Assembly: GCF_003426025.1 (NCBI RefSeq)
Contig: NZ_QJSH01000016.1
Span: forward strand, 1 to 60,882
Length of the DNA stretch: 60,882 nt
Direction of reading: 5' to 3'
DNA from: Paraliobacillus quinghaiensis
Lineage (GTDB): Bacteria; Bacillota; Bacilli; Bacillales; Amphibacillaceae
Part shown: positions 24,266 through 34,784 of the stretch, in pieces
Layout: the number at the start of each line of letters is the position of its first letter
How positions within the stretch are numbered: the stretch's first letter is position 1
The notes under the pieces: generated by a model
Databases searched by the model: none
What the model was told of the DNA's origin: nothing
What the model saw: the letters and a program-made list of their open reading frames with translations, nothing else
Made by a program: the position numbers and the translations under genes

Positions 24266-24358
24266 TTGTTTAGTGATATTACTAAAGTAGATATTTTTTA
24301 TTTCATTTCATTTATTCTTACGTTAGTATTTATGTATATTGGATTAATCACAAGTTAA
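24266..24358 (+). CDS. 30-residue SOS membrane peptide at the yneA position
   Basis: TTG start 8 bases after AGGAGG encodes 30 residues: a polar start (MFSDITKVD) and a single membrane helix (IFYFISFILTLVFMYIGLI) ending ITS. In Bacillus this slot, between lexA and yneB, holds yneA, a ~100-residue division inhibitor with a membrane helix and LysM domain. Here only the membrane part would remain. It is the first gene downstream of two LexA boxes. A role as division inhibitor is inference, by analogy with YneA and the 29-residue Caulobacter SidA. Confidence 0.6.
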   Translation: MFSDITKVDIFYFISFILTLVFMYIGLITS

Positions 24359-24379
24359 ACAAAAGATGGAAGGTAATGA

Positions 24380-25048
<669 letters not shown>

Positions 25049-25086
25049 AAAGACAAGGATATTATATAAAAGATCCTTGTCTTTTT
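25049..25086 (+). terminator. terminator of the SOS unit
   Basis: Stem AAAGACAAGGAT/ATCCTTGTCTTT plus T run immediately after yneB. Confidence 0.85.
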
Positions 25087-25118
25087 ATTTTTAATGCAGT
25101 CTGTAAAGGAGAAAAATT

Positions 25119-25352
25119 ATGCTATCTAAAGATAAATTAGATCGGATTAATGAACTCGCTAAAAAAGCCAAAATTGAGGAGCTAACTGAAACGGAAAAAA
25201 GGGAACAAGATGAACTTAGACAAGAGTATTTAAAAAATGTTCGAAAATCTTTTAAAAATCAGTTTAAAGGTATGAAGGTTGTTGATCCTAATGGAGAAGA
25301 TGTTACACCACAAAAAGTAAAAGATCTTAAAGAAGAGAACAAAAACATTTAA
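25119..25352 (+). CDS. ynzC: YnzC family protein (DUF896)
   Basis: 77 residues. The opening LDRINELAKKAKIEELTETE is the DUF896 signature: a short helical hairpin protein. AAAGGAG precedes ATG. In B. subtilis ynzC is linked to the SOS region but its biochemical role is unknown. Here a terminator separates it from yneB. Confidence 0.87.
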   Translation: MLSKDKLDRINELAKKAKIEELTETEKREQDELRQEYLKNVRKSFKNQFKGMKVVDPNGEDVTPQKVKDLKEENKNI

Positions 25353-25448
25353 TAAACTTGGTTATAGTACTTGTTTATTATCCATTTTCATTATAGGATA
25401 TTAAATGTACGTACATATTTTCATGAATTTAGAAGGGGGATACAAAGT

Positions 25449-27455
25449 ATGTCAAATCAAACAGAACAACGCTCTATAAATACAATTCGAACGTTAGCTA
25501 TCGATGCAATTGAAAATGCTAACTCTGGTCACCCTGGGTTACCAATGGGGGCGGCTCCAATGGCCTATACACTATGGACTGACTTTATGGAACACAACCC
25601 AAAAAACTCAAGCTGGTTTAATCGTGATAGATTTGTACTATCTGCAGGGCATGGTTCTATGCTGTTGTACTCATTGCTTCACTTATCAGGTTACAAGTTA
25701 TCAATAGATGATTTAAAAGCATTTCGTCAATGGGGATCTATTACACCTGGACACCCTGAAGTGACACATACCGATGGAGTAGAAGCAACAACTGGACCAT
25801 TAGGACAAGGTGTTGCAATGTCAGTAGGTATGGCAATGGCTGAGGCACATTTGGCCGCTAAATATAATAAAGATGGATTTAATGTTGTAGACCACTTTAC
25901 TTATGCACTTGTAAGTGATGGCGATTTAATGGAAGGTATTTCTCATGAAACAGCTTCACTGGCTGGTCATTTAGGATTAGGTAAACTTATTGCATTATAT
26001 GATTCTAATGATATTTCTTTAGATGGTGAATTAGACCAAGCATTCTCTGAAAATGTAGAAGATCGTTTCAAAGCCTATGGCTGGCAAGTGATAAGAGTAG
26101 AAGATGGTAATGATGTTTCAGCGCTTCGTAAAGCGATTAAAGAAGCACAAACAAATCTTGATCAACCAACATTAATTGAAGTGAAGACTGTAATCGGATA
26201 TGGGTCACCTAACAAATCAGCTTCTTCAGCATCACATGGTGCTCCTTTAGGTGCTGACGAAATTAAATTAACGAAAGAATTCTATGGTTGGGATCATGAA
26301 GATTTCCATGTTCCTGAAGATGTATACCAAGATTTCGAGGAAAAAATTGTTAAACGAGGAAAAGAATCTGAAGAATCGTGGAATAAACTATTTGCAGAAT
26401 ATAAAGATGCTCACCCAGAACTTGCTGCTGAGTTTGAAACAGCTATGAAAGGTGAGTTACCAGCTGATTGGGATAAAGATCTTCCTGTGTATGAAGCAGG
26501 TGAAGATACACTCGCAACAAGAGCTTCTTCTGGTGAAGTATTAAATGGTGTAGCTAAAGCTGTACCAAACTTCTTTGGTGGAAGTGCTGACTTAGCTGGA
26601 TCGAATAAAACAAAGATTAATGGCGAAGAAGATTTTTCAAGAAATAATTATGCAGGAAGAAATATATGGTTTGGTGTTCGTGAATTTGCTATGGCAGCTG
26701 CGCTAAACGGAATGGCGTTACATGGTGGTTTAAAAGTATTTGGCGGCACGTTCTTCGTATTTAGTGACTATTTACGTCCTGCTGTACGCCTATCTGCTAT
26801 TCAAGAATTACCAGTAACATATGTATTGACTCATGACTCCATTGCAGTTGGAGAAGATGGTCCAACACATGAGCCAGTTGAACAATTAGCTGCATTCAGA
26901 GCTATGCCTAACCTATCAGTGTTGCGTCCTGGTGATGGTAATGAAGTTCAGGCTGCATGGAGACTTGCATTAGAATCTGAAAAAGTTCCAAGTATGCTTG
27001 TATTAACTAGACAGAACCTTCCGACTTTACCTGGTACGAAGGAAAATGCTTATGAAGGTGTGAAAAAAGGTGCTTATGTAGTAAGCCCAGCATCTAAAGA
27101 AACTGCAGATGCACTTCTACTTGCTTCTGGTTCAGAAGTTCAATTAGCAGTGAAAGCACAAGCTGCACTAAAAGAAAAAGGTTATGATGTAAGTGTTGTA
27201 AGTATGCCATCTTGGGATCGTTTCAACAAACAAGATAAAGCATATAAAGAACAAGTTATTCCTTCTACTGTTAAGAAACGTTTAGCAATCGAAATGGCAT
27301 CTTCATTAGGTTGGGATCGTTACACAGGTGACGAAGGTGACATTCTAGCTATTGATACATTTGGTGCTTCTGCAAATGGTGATAAGATCATGCAAGAGTA
27401 TGGCTTTACTGTTGAGAACGTAGTTAAAAGATTCGAACAAATGATAAAGGGATAA
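25449..27455 (+). CDS. tkt: transketolase
   Basis: 668 residues, full length. Thiamine-pyrophosphate domain ([22 protein letters not shown]-type motif [13 protein letters not shown]), HGAPLG loop, pyrimidine-binding domain (about 355-525; [28 protein letters not shown]) and C-terminal domain. It moves two-carbon units in the pentose phosphate pathway, which links it with the gluconate genes upstream. ATG 25449 has GGGGG upstream; the longer frame has none. Confidence 0.96.
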   Translation: MSNQTEQRSINTIRTLAIDAIENANSGHPGLPMGAAPMAYTLWTDFMEHNPKNSSWFNRDRFVLSAGHGSMLLYSLLHLSGYKLSIDDLKAFRQWGSITPGHPEVTHTDGVEATTGPLGQGVAMSVGMAMAEAHLAAKYNKDGFNVVDHFTYALVSDGDLMEGISHETASLAGHLGLGKLIALYDSNDISLDGELDQAFSENVEDRFKAYGWQVIRVEDGNDVSALRKAIKEAQTNLDQPTLIEVKTVIGYGSPNKSASSASHGAPLGADEIKLTKEFYGWDHEDFHVPEDVYQDFEEKIVKRGKESEESWNKLFAEYKDAHPELAAEFETAMKGELPADWDKDLPVYEAGEDTLATRASSGEVLNGVAKAVPNFFGGSADLAGSNKTKINGEEDFSRNNYAGRNIWFGVREFAMAAALNGMALHGGLKVFGGTFFVFSDYLRPAVRLSAIQELPVTYVLTHDSIAVGEDGPTHEPVEQLAAFRAMPNLSVLRPGDGNEVQAAWRLALESEKVPSMLVLTRQNLPTLPGTKENAYEGVKKGAYVVSPASKETADALLLASGSEVQLAVKAQAALKEKGYDVSVVSMPSWDRFNKQDKAYKEQVIPSTVKKRLAIEMASSLGWDRYTGDEGDILAIDTFGASANGDKIMQEYGFTVENVVKRFEQMIKG

Positions 27456-27463
27456 TTTCCGAT

Positions 27464-27500
27464 CTTCCTCACTTTGTTTTTACAAAGTGGGGATTTTTTT
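27464..27500 (+). terminator. terminator of tkt
   Basis: Stem CTCACTTTGT/ACAAAGTGGG with TTTT loop, followed by TTTTTTT. Confidence 0.85.
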
Positions 27501-27597
27501 GCGTTTTTGACAAAAGAACATTTTTTTCGCTCCTTATTGTGACAAGTTATGCAACTGTATTTTTGTATACTAAATAACAAATAAGGAGGACAAACTT

Positions 27598-28026
27598 ATG
27601 CAGAAATATTATGTATTTTTCTTAAATAAAGAAGTAGGCTATGATTTTTTTTACAAACCAGAAGTGCTCTGCAGGTTTTTTCAATCCTATCTATCCAACC
27701 AAACTAGAACTGATTTGTCATCGCAGTTCATGTACATAACTAGATTAGTTTCCGCTGATAAATTATTACGTTGCATAAATAAAAAAGGACCGAAAAATCG
27801 ATATGTGCAAAATAATAGTGTCGTGTATTTTTTAAAGGAAAATGCATCTAACACGTTTGCAATAAATGATAGGTGGCTAGAGGTTAATTGTGAGTCATTA
27901 GAAGTGGCTAATACGATGCTATTTGAATGGCTTGAAAAATATGATCATTGCTGCTATATTATGGAACAAAATGGGCGAAATTACGGTTGGCTTTCCCCGA
28001 TAAAAAAACAAGCCTTGCTTTCCTAG
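27598..28026 (+). CDS. sirA: sporulation inhibitor of replication SirA
   Basis: 142 residues. Position directly after tkt and the closing motif NYGWLSPIKK match SirA (YneE) of Bacillus, which binds DnaA domain I at sporulation onset and stops new rounds of replication. The N-terminal part (YYVFFLNKEVGYDFFYKPE) also fits. Family members diverge strongly, so the call leans on synteny and the C-terminal motif. AAGGAGG precedes ATG. Confidence 0.85.
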   Translation: MQKYYVFFLNKEVGYDFFYKPEVLCRFFQSYLSNQTRTDLSSQFMYITRLVSADKLLRCINKKGPKNRYVQNNSVVYFLKENASNTFAINDRWLEVNCESLEVANTMLFEWLEKYDHCCYIMEQNGRNYGWLSPIKKQALLS

Positions 28027-28097
28027 TTCAACTATTGTAATCTTTATTATTGTCTACTATACTATATGAGAGAGAACGTGAAGGAGGAAGGTTAGAC

Positions 28098-28322
28098 ATG
28101 GGCACGATTTGGGTTGTATTAATTGCTATTTTAGCTTTAATTGCTGGTGTTGCACTTGGATTTTTCATTGCTAGAAAATACATGATGAATTATTTGAAAA
28201 AGAACCCACCAATTAATGAACAAATGTTACGTACACTAATGATGCAGATGGGACAAAAACCATCTCAAAAGAAAATTAATCAAATGATGCGTTCAATGAA
28301 TAATCAGAACCAAGTAAAATAA
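28098..28322 (+). CDS. yneF: YneF family membrane protein
   Basis: 74 residues with one N-terminal membrane helix ([26 protein letters not shown]) and a basic, helical cytoplasmic tail with [22 protein letters not shown], the YneF/UPF0154 signature. Function unknown. ATG 28098 follows AAGGAGG; the longer frame to 28050 lacks a site. Same order as in B. subtilis (tkt-sirA-yneF). Confidence 0.9.
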   Translation: MGTIWVVLIAILALIAGVALGFFIARKYMMNYLKKNPPINEQMLRTLMMQMGQKPSQKKINQMMRSMNNQNQVK

Positions 28323-28363
28323 GTGCACGCAATGATTCTATCTGAATAGACATTGTATTTCAT

Positions 28364-28396
28364 AAATCCCTTGCACCATTTGGTGACAAGGGATTT
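28364..28396 (+). terminator. terminator of yneF
   Basis: Stem AAATCCCTTG-CACC/GGTG-CAAGGGATTT, followed by an AT-rich T run. Confidence 0.8.
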
Positions 28397-28456
28397 ATAT
28401 TTTTTATTACGGTATTATAATATAAAATAAAATTTTAAAAAGAAAAGGAAGTATAC

Positions 28457-28921
28457 ATGATGTTTTGGGCTATAGCAAGTACTGTTGTTGGTTTAATAAT
28501 GGCAAGCCTAATGATTTTTATTCGAGCTCGCGCATCCAAACGACCGACAAATGGAGCAAGAATATTACTTCCACCTTTATTTATGAGTACAGGGGCTTTT
28601 ATGTTTATTATTCCTATGTTTCGCGTTTCATTTCCCCAAGTGATAGAAGCATTAGTAATTGGTATAATATTTTCGGTATTTTTAATTAAATCTACTTCCT
28701 TTCAAATAGAAGGGAAGAACATCTATTTAAAACCATCAAAGTACTTTATTATTATTTTGGTGGGTTTATTAATTGCACGAATTATCTTAAAAGTAATGAT
28801 AAGCTCAACTATCTCAGTGGGTGAGACAAGTGGTATGTTTTTTTTATTAGCATTCGGTATGATTGTGACATGGCGATTAGTAATGTTTTTTAACTATCAG
28901 AAATTGAAAAAAGAACTCTAG
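28457..28921 (+). CDS. ccdC: CcdC family membrane protein (YneJ)
   Basis: 154 residues with four or five membrane helices. RASKRPTNGARILLPPLFMSTGAFMFIIP is typical of CcdC/DUF1453 proteins. In B. subtilis ccdC lies near ccdA, the thiol-disulfide carrier for cytochrome c maturation, but its own role is unsettled. Here the yneF-ccdC order is kept while ccdA and yneI are absent from the window. Confidence 0.82.
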   Translation: MMFWAIASTVVGLIMASLMIFIRARASKRPTNGARILLPPLFMSTGAFMFIIPMFRVSFPQVIEALVIGIIFSVFLIKSTSFQIEGKNIYLKPSKYFIIILVGLLIARIILKVMISSTISVGETSGMFFLLAFGMIVTWRLVMFFNYQKLKKEL

Positions 28922-29087
28922 ATCTTTGTTTTTCTGTCTAAAAAAGCTTAAATTTTTTAGATAAATTTAAATTATTTGTTAATTCGATCATATTTCAAAA
29001 AAACTGCTAATATATTTAAAAAGACTATGTTATAATTGCCAAGTAATGGCATGGTGGGTTAGGTAATGTAAAAGGGGGATACTTTTT

Positions 29088-30212
29088 GTGACGTTTGAAA
29101 ATGAACTGGATAAAAAAAGCAACACCTGTACTACATTTTCTGTTGATAAACAACCTAGTGATTTCACATTGTCATTTTTACCTGCGAATATTCTGGGTTG
29201 GATTGAAAAAGAGGGATTTGACTTTTATACGGTTTGTGATGATCAGGGTAAGATTGTCTATGTATCAGAATCAGTCGAAAGAATCCTGAATTATCAGCAA
29301 GAGGACTTAATTGGTACTCATGTATTTAAATACTTATCTTCAAAAACCAATTCATACAAACACAGCCTTGACTCCCAAATTTATGATGTAAAAAAAATTA
29401 CTTTTAGTGTTCAGGATGCATTAGAGCGATATCTTTGGGTGGCTTCAACAATAACACCTTTATTTATACGCGAAACACAATCGAATTTATATATTGCACT
29501 ATCTAAAGACGTTACAGACCAAAAAGAAGCAGAAGAGATTTTGGTTAGATCTGAAAAAATGTCTGTAGCTGGGCAATTAGCAGCAGGAGTTGCACATGAA
29601 ATACGAAATCCACTTACCTCTTTAAAAGGTTTTGTGCAACTGTTACAAGCAGGGATTGATGGTAAAGATGAATATTATAAAATAATGATTGATGAAATTG
29701 ATAAGATTAACTCAATTACTTCTGAACTATTATTTATTGCCAAACCAATGACAGATGATCGTAAAGAAGAAATTATTTCTTGTATGTTACAAGACGTTAT
29801 TATTTTATTAAATACACAAGCAAAAATATATAATATTACGTTAAATTTAGAAGTAGAATCGGATCAGACCATTTACTGTAATAGAACACAAATGAAGCAA
29901 GTTTTTATTAATTTAATTAAAAATGCTATCGAAGAGATGGATAAAGGTGGGGTAATTTCGGTTTGTGTCACTTCAGATCAAAACTATTGTTATATTGAAA
30001 TAATAGACCAAGGTCCGGGTATCTCATCACATATAATACATAAATTAAAAGAACCATTCTTTACTACAAAAAAAGAAGGAACCGGTTTAGGTTTGATGAT
30101 TTCAAATAAAATTATTGAGAATCACAATGGCAAAATTGATATTAAATCAAATCAAGACATAGGTAGCACATTTTGTATTTGTTTACCATTAAGTAAAAAA
30201 GAGACTAACTAA
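29088..30212 (+). CDS. PAS-domain sensor histidine kinase (sporulation-kinase-like)
   Basis: 374 residues, no membrane helix. One PAS domain (about 40-150), HisKA with phospho-acceptor His170 in GVAHEIRNPLTSLKGF, and HATPase_c with N box (NLIKNAIEEM), DQGPGI and GTGLGL. Architecture and the H-box sequence resemble the soluble Bacillus sporulation kinases (KinA/KinE type), which feed the Spo0 phosphorelay; the orphan state (no response regulator next to it) fits that. GTG start with AAGGGGG upstream. Partner assignment is inference. Confidence 0.85.
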   Translation: MTFENELDKKSNTCTTFSVDKQPSDFTLSFLPANILGWIEKEGFDFYTVCDDQGKIVYVSESVERILNYQQEDLIGTHVFKYLSSKTNSYKHSLDSQIYDVKKITFSVQDALERYLWVASTITPLFIRETQSNLYIALSKDVTDQKEAEEILVRSEKMSVAGQLAAGVAHEIRNPLTSLKGFVQLLQAGIDGKDEYYKIMIDEIDKINSITSELLFIAKPMTDDRKEEIISCMLQDVIILLNTQAKIYNITLNLEVESDQTIYCNRTQMKQVFINLIKNAIEEMDKGGVISVCVTSDQNYCYIEIIDQGPGISSHIIHKLKEPFFTTKKEGTGLGLMISNKIIENHNGKIDIKSNQDIGSTFCICLPLSKKETN

Positions 30213-30213
30213 T

Positions 30214-30268
30214 AGTCTGGTACAGCCAAGAGCAATCAATGGATTGATTGTTCTTGGCTGTACTATTT
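30214..30268 (+). terminator. terminator of the histidine kinase gene
   Basis: Long stem GTACAGCCAAGAGCAATCAA/TTGATTGTTCTTGGCTGTAC with one mismatch, followed by TATTTTATTT. Confidence 0.85.
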
Positions 30269-30310
30269 TATTTATCCAGCATTGTTTTAGGTCTTAAAGG
30301 GAACTTTTCT

Positions 30311-30418
30311 TTATAGATCGTGGCTAGCGTTCTTTTTCTGTCTACTATGATTTTGGTTTTTAACTTTCTTTGAGCCGCTTAAAGGTTTGTTTGGTTTCTC
30401 GGATTTTTTGTCTGCCAT
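30311..30418 (-). CDS. sspP: small acid-soluble spore protein P (SspP)
   Basis: 35 residues starting MADKKSEKPNKPLSGSKKVK and ending SHDL. The PLSGSKKVKN-NH-RQK core and the final SHD are the SspP (CotL) signature; the Bacillus protein is about 48 residues, so this one is shorter at the N terminus. GGAGG lies 8 bases before ATG. It is divergent from acnA, as in B. subtilis, but the partner sspO, normally upstream in the same unit, is not seen. Expected to be made in the forespore. Confidence 0.85.
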   Translation of the reverse strand: MADKKSEKPNKPLSGSKKVKNQNHSRQKKNASHDL

Positions 30419-30637
30419 TTAATTCGCCTCCTTTATATTTAAAGTATGTTGATGAGTAGATTTTATCCAAAACAGTACATAGGATTGCTGGTGGATTATA
30501 CTAAATTTAACTGAATATTTTTAAAATATTTTACTTATTTGCGAATTTACATTAAAATATATAAATACATAGGTATTTTGCACTTTTATACGGAAGCGAA
30601 GAGCAAGATGTGTAATTTTTATTAGGGGGTAAAATGT

Positions 30638-33343
30638 ATGACAGAAAAGAATCATACGATTGACGCGCAACAAAACTTTAATTTGAACGGGAAAACATAC
30701 AACTATTATCAATTAAAGACACTAGAAGAAGCGGGCATTGGAGAGATTGCACGTCTACCTTTTTCTATTCGTGTATTATTAGAATCGTTACTACGACAAT
30801 ATGATGGACGAGTTATTAAAGATGAACATATTGCCGGCCTTGCTAACTGGGGGAAGGTTGAAAAAACGGATGTACCTTTTAAGCCTTCACGTGTTATTTT
30901 GCAAGACTTCACTGGTGTTCCTGCTGTAGTTGACTTAGCATCACTTCGTAAAGCGATGGTTGATCTAGGTGGATCGCCTGATAAAATCAATCCTGAAGTC
31001 CCTGTTGATTTAGTTATTGATCACTCTGTACAAGTTGATCAATTTGGCACAAATCAAGCTTTATTAGCAAATATGGGATTAGAGTTTGAACGAAATGCTG
31101 AACGCTATGAATTTTTAAATTGGGCACAAAAAGCTTTTGAAAACTACCGAGTAGTGCCTCCAGCGACAGGTATTGTTCACCAAGTAAATCTAGAATATAT
31201 TGCTAATGTAGTTCACTCAATTGAAAACGAAAACGGTGAATATGATGCATTTCCAGATACATTAGTTGGAACTGATTCACACACAACAATGATTAACGGT
31301 CTAGGTGTTCTAGGTTGGGGTGTTGGTGGTATCGAAGCTGAAGCTGGTATGCTAGGACAACCTTCTTATTTACCTGCACCAGAAGTTATTGGTGTTAAAT
31401 TTACTGGAAGTTATCCAAATGGAACAACCGCAACTGACTTAGCGCTTAAAGTGACACAAGTATTACGTGAGAAAAAAGTGGTTGGAAAGTTTGTTGAATA
31501 CTTTGGTCCTGGTTTACAAGATATGCCTCTTGCTGATCGTGCTACAATTTCTAATATGGCTCCTGAATATGGGGCAACTTGTGGTTTCTTCCCAGTTGAC
31601 CAAGAAGCATTAAATTACTTACATTTAACTGGTAGAAGTAAAGAACATATTGCACTAGTTGAAAAATATTGCAAAGAAAATAATTTATGGTACTCTCCAG
31701 ATCAAGCTGATCCAGAGTTTACTGATTTAGTTGAAATTAACTTATCGGAGTTAGAACCGAATTTATCTGGTCCTAAACGTCCACAAGATTTAATTCCTTT
31801 ATCAGATATGAAAAAAGTATTTCATGAAACGATTTCCAATCCAGCAGGAAACCAAGGATTTGGATTAGATAAAACTGAATTTAATAAAGAAGCTGTAGTA
31901 GAACATCCTAATGGTGAAACATCAAAAATGAAAACTGGGTCTGTTGCGATTGCTGCAATTACTTCTTGTACAAATACATCGAACCCTTATGTTATGTTGG
32001 GTGCGGGTCTGCTTGCTAAAAAAGCAGTTGAAAAAGGATTGGAAGTACCAAGTTATGTGAAAACTTCTTTAGCTCCAGGTTCTAAAGTAGTTACGAGATA
32101 TCTTGAAGATGCAGGTCTAATGCCTTATCTAAACAAACTTGGTTTTAATTTAGTAGGTTACGGCTGTACTACTTGTATTGGTAACTCGGGTCCATTAGCG
32201 CCTGAGGTTGAACAAGCTATTACTAATACAGATTTAACAGTTTCATCGGTGCTATCTGGTAACCGTAACTTTGAAGGACGTATTCATCCGTTAGTTAAAG
32301 CAAATTACTTAGCATCACCACCGTTAGTAGTTGCTTATGCTTTAGCTGGAACAGTTGATATCGATATTAAAGACGAACCACTTGGTGAAGATGAAGAAGG
32401 AAATCCTATTTACTTCGCTGATTTATGGCCTACGATGGAAGAAGTTCGTTCTGAAGTTGCAAAAGTTGTCACTCCAGAAATCTTCAAAAAAGAATATGAA
32501 GATATTTTTGAATCAAATGAACAATGGAATGCAATTGAAACTACAGATGAGCCGATTTATGAATGGAATGAGGACTCTACTTATATTCAAAATCCACCAT
32601 TTTTCGAAGGATTATCTAAAGATGCAGATACAGTAAAACCGCTTGATGGATTACGTGTTATCGGTAAATTTGCTGATTCTGTAACAACTGATCACATATC
32701 ACCGGCTGGTGCAATCGCAAAAGATATGCCAGCAGGTAAATACTTGCAAGAAAAAGGTGTTTCACCTAGAAACTTTAACTCATATGGTTCAAGACGTGGT
32801 AATCACCAAGTGATGATGCGTGGAACATTTGGAAATATTCGAATCAAAAATATGCTTGCTCCCGGTACAGAAGGTGGCTATACGACTTACTGGCCGACTG
32901 AGGAAGTAATGCCAATTTATGATGCTGCAATGAAATATCAGGAAGACAATACTGGATTATTAATTATTGCTGGAAATGATTATGGAATGGGAAGTTCTCG
33001 TGATTGGGCAGCAAAAGGTACGAATTTACTTGGCATCAAGACTGTTATTGCAGAAAGTTATGAAAGGATTCATCGCAGTAATTTAGTGATGATGGGCGTA
33101 TTGCCACTTCAATTTAAAGAAGAGGATAGTGCAGAGTCACTTGGGTTAACTGGAACAGAAACATTTAAAATTCAAATTGATGAAGCGGTGAACCCTAATG
33201 AACTTGTTCATGTTACCGCAACAAAAGAAGATGGAAGCTCAGTGCAATTTGATGTGATAGCCCGCTTTGATAGTGAAGTGGAGATTGATTATTACCGCCA
33301 TGGTGGTATATTACAAAAAGTATTACGTGATAAATTAAAATAA
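30638..33343 (+). CDS. acnA: aconitate hydratase (aconitase)
   Basis: 901 residues, full length for the bacterial AcnA/IRP1 type (citB in B. subtilis). Iron-sulfur cluster ligands are in [10 protein letters not shown] and CTTCIGNSG, and [25 protein letters not shown] is a family motif. It interconverts citrate and isocitrate in the TCA cycle and can act as an RNA-binding regulator when the cluster is lost. TAGGGGGT precedes ATG. A terminator follows. Confidence 0.97.
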   Translation: MTEKNHTIDAQQNFNLNGKTYNYYQLKTLEEAGIGEIARLPFSIRVLLESLLRQYDGRVIKDEHIAGLANWGKVEKTDVPFKPSRVILQDFTGVPAVVDLASLRKAMVDLGGSPDKINPEVPVDLVIDHSVQVDQFGTNQALLANMGLEFERNAERYEFLNWAQKAFENYRVVPPATGIVHQVNLEYIANVVHSIENENGEYDAFPDTLVGTDSHTTMINGLGVLGWGVGGIEAEAGMLGQPSYLPAPEVIGVKFTGSYPNGTTATDLALKVTQVLREKKVVGKFVEYFGPGLQDMPLADRATISNMAPEYGATCGFFPVDQEALNYLHLTGRSKEHIALVEKYCKENNLWYSPDQADPEFTDLVEINLSELEPNLSGPKRPQDLIPLSDMKKVFHETISNPAGNQGFGLDKTEFNKEAVVEHPNGETSKMKTGSVAIAAITSCTNTSNPYVMLGAGLLAKKAVEKGLEVPSYVKTSLAPGSKVVTRYLEDAGLMPYLNKLGFNLVGYGCTTCIGNSGPLAPEVEQAITNTDLTVSSVLSGNRNFEGRIHPLVKANYLASPPLVVAYALAGTVDIDIKDEPLGEDEEGNPIYFADLWPTMEEVRSEVAKVVTPEIFKKEYEDIFESNEQWNAIETTDEPIYEWNEDSTYIQNPPFFEGLSKDADTVKPLDGLRVIGKFADSVTTDHISPAGAIAKDMPAGKYLQEKGVSPRNFNSYGSRRGNHQVMMRGTFGNIRIKNMLAPGTEGGYTTYWPTEEVMPIYDAAMKYQEDNTGLLIIAGNDYGMGSSRDWAAKGTNLLGIKTVIAESYERIHRSNLVMMGVLPLQFKEEDSAESLGLTGTETFKIQIDEAVNPNELVHVTATKEDGSSVQFDVIARFDSEVEIDYYRHGGILQKVLRDKLK

Positions 33344-33353
33344 TACCGCTTTT

Positions 33354-33389
33354 TAAAACAACTAGCTCTTATGCTAGTTGTTTTTTTTT
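33354..33389 (+). terminator. terminator of acnA
   Basis: Stem AAAACAACTAGC/GCTAGTTGTTTT and a run of T. Confidence 0.88.
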
Positions 33390-33493
33390 AGTAAAGGAAC
33401 TTGCGCTTTTGTTTTGACAATTACTAAATCGTTAGTATGAATTATCAGAATAATGGGAAAGATTTTACTAATAAAAGAAACGGAGTGATACAG

Positions 33494-33640
33494 GTGACGC
33501 GTAGTAATAACATATCCTTTCAGGAATTAGTTGCAGAGAATAAGAGAGAAATTATGGAAAACAAAGAAATTATGGATAAAATCACGGATCGAATAGAAGA
33601 AAAAATTCATGCCACAATAAACAACAACGTCTCTTCCTGA
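33494..33640 (+). CDS. FbpB-like small protein
   Basis: 48 residues from GTG 33494, with GGAG 8 bases upstream; the ATG at 33437 has no such site. ISFQELVAENKREIMENKEIMDKITDRIEEK matches the pattern of FbpB family small basic proteins (SFEELVxxNKxxIxxD...IExRIE). In Bacillus these are made under iron limitation and help a small RNA spare iron, with aconitase among the spared targets. Sitting right after aconitase is suggestive, but no Fur box was recognised. Overall charge is near neutral rather than strongly basic. Confidence 0.6.
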   Translation: MTRSNNISFQELVAENKREIMENKEIMDKITDRIEEKIHATINNNVSS

Positions 33641-33711
33641 AAATTTTGGCTCGTATGAAACATATCGATAGAGCCAAACTAATGTTGAAGTATTAGAAAG
33701 GGGCTATTTGA

Positions 33712-33858
33712 ATGAGTAATCCAAAACGTAATTATACTGAACAATTTAGACCAGATCACCTTGGAACACAACCTCGAAAGGCTAGAGCCAATAAAGGAAA
33801 ACAAATGGCAACCAAAACAAATGAACAACCCGATATTATTCAAACAAAAGGTGAATAG
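33712..33858 (+). CDS. sspN: small acid-soluble spore protein N (SspN)
   Basis: 48 residues. MSNPKRN...[20 protein letters not shown] and the final TKGE fit SspN. The gene is followed after 11 bases by tlp, the same pair as in B. subtilis, where both are made in the forespore. AAAGGGG precedes ATG. Confidence 0.88.
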   Translation: MSNPKRNYTEQFRPDHLGTQPRKARANKGKQMATKTNEQPDIIQTKGE

Positions 33859-33869
33859 GAGGAAAAACT

Positions 33870-34103
33870 ATGGGAAATAAAAAGATGCCACAACCTAATC
33901 CGGACAACCGTGCGGATAATGTAGAGAAATTACAAGAAATGGTGCAAAATACAATTCAAAACATTGAAGAAGCTCATGATACAATGCAATTCGCAAGTGA
34001 AGAGGAAAAAGAAAATATTAAAGCAAAAAATGCAAGAAGAGAAGAGTCTTTAGAAGCAATGCGTTCAGAAATTAAAGATGAATACAAACAAGCTCACGAA
34101 TAG
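33870..34103 (+). CDS. tlp: small acid-soluble spore protein Tlp
   Basis: 77 residues, highly charged. [17 protein letters not shown]-like opening (here [20 protein letters not shown]) and [14 protein letters not shown] are the Tlp signature. Packaged in the spore core. AGGAGG precedes ATG; terminator follows at 34134. Confidence 0.93.
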   Translation: MGNKKMPQPNPDNRADNVEKLQEMVQNTIQNIEEAHDTMQFASEEEKENIKAKNARREESLEAMRSEIKDEYKQAHE

Positions 34104-34133
34104 GCTCATTTCGTAAATATCGTTGCTTATAAA

Positions 34134-34161
34134 AATGCGGATTTGATATAAAATCCGCATT
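34134..34161 (+). terminator. terminator of sspN-tlp
   Basis: Stem AATGCGGATT/AATCCGCATT with 8-base loop. Confidence 0.75.
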
Positions 34162-34171
34162 AACTAGTAAT

Positions 34172-34370
34172 GTAACTTATCCGCTACGTCAGAAAATGGA
34201 TTCCCTTTCCACGGGCTCAGTCTCAGCTACTTGGAGGAAAGAAGCCTCCGAATGAATCTTCGACTTATGGGACTGCGATTACTCGCCCCATCGAAAACAT
34301 TAGCTGTTCCCATTGGAGTGTCATCCATTTACTGACTTCGCTAGTTCTCTGCCACTAAGATAGTTTGTAA
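34172..34370 (-). repeat. large hairpin unit, copy 1 (degenerate)
   Basis: Carries the GGATTCCCTTTCCACGGGC arm and the GCTGTTCCCATTGGAGTG arm of the unit, with outer arms AAATGGAT/ATCCATTT. It is longer than the other copies because about 40 bases are inserted after ATCTTCG. Inner stem: CTTGGAGG/CCTCCGAA. Confidence 0.65.
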
Positions 34371-34394
34371 TGCATTATTGTATTTTACACTATC

Positions 34395-34529
34395 TAGCGG
34401 ATCAAATTAAATTTACGACACTCCTGCAGGAACAGCACGAGCTGAAGATCCACTAGGAAGCGTTCTTTGCTTCCTAGTTAGCTGAAGCCGTGCCTGCGGA
34501 AAGGGAGTCAATTTCATTTGAGAAGCGGT
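34395..34529 (+). repeat. large hairpin unit, copy 2
   Basis: Core CTCCTGCAGGAACAGCACGA ... GCCGTGCCTGCGGAAAGGGA, pairing as GCACG/CGTGC, GCAGG/CCTGC and CTCC/GGAG. Outer arms ATCAAAT..AATT/AATT..ATTTGA. Inner stem ACTAGGAAGC/GCTTCCTAGT. Confidence 0.75.
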
Positions 34530-34615
34530 AACTTACGTCCCTCATTACTGACTTAACGGACTAGGTTCTTAATGTGGATTATATACAAATTGTGTCATAA
34601 GCAACAATCTTTTTA

Positions 34616-34648
34616 AAAAAAGCTCAGTTAAGCTAACTGGGCTTTTTT
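34616..34648. terminator. hairpin before the spoVK-like gene
   Basis: Stem AAGCTCAGTTA/TAACTGGGCTT (one G-T pair) plus T run; oriented to end transcripts coming from the repeat region. Confidence 0.65.
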
Positions 34649-34784
34649 AATGTTTGAGCTTTTTAGATTCTTTTAGGTTTGTTAGGTTGTACTTAAGGTT
34701 TTGATTATTATTTTTAAATGCATGTCAGTCAACATATAATATTAAATATGATAAAATGAAATGATTGGTGAAGGGAGCGGTTTT

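Larger units (their letters stand above)
34118..34612. repeat. composite hairpin repeat element 1
   Basis: About 495 bases between tlp and the spoVK-like gene without coding content. The ends are inverted (AAATATCGTTGCTTAT on the left; ATAAGCAACAATCTTT on the right). Inside are two large hairpin units, one read on the minus strand (34172-34370) and one on the plus strand (34395-34529). Same organisation as the elements at 48396-48895 and 56961-57448. Confidence 0.7.

Noticed and set aside
34118-34612. Group II intron remnant
   Set aside because: Such introns are known in this group of bacteria, but there is no domain V-like hairpin or reverse transcriptase fragment.
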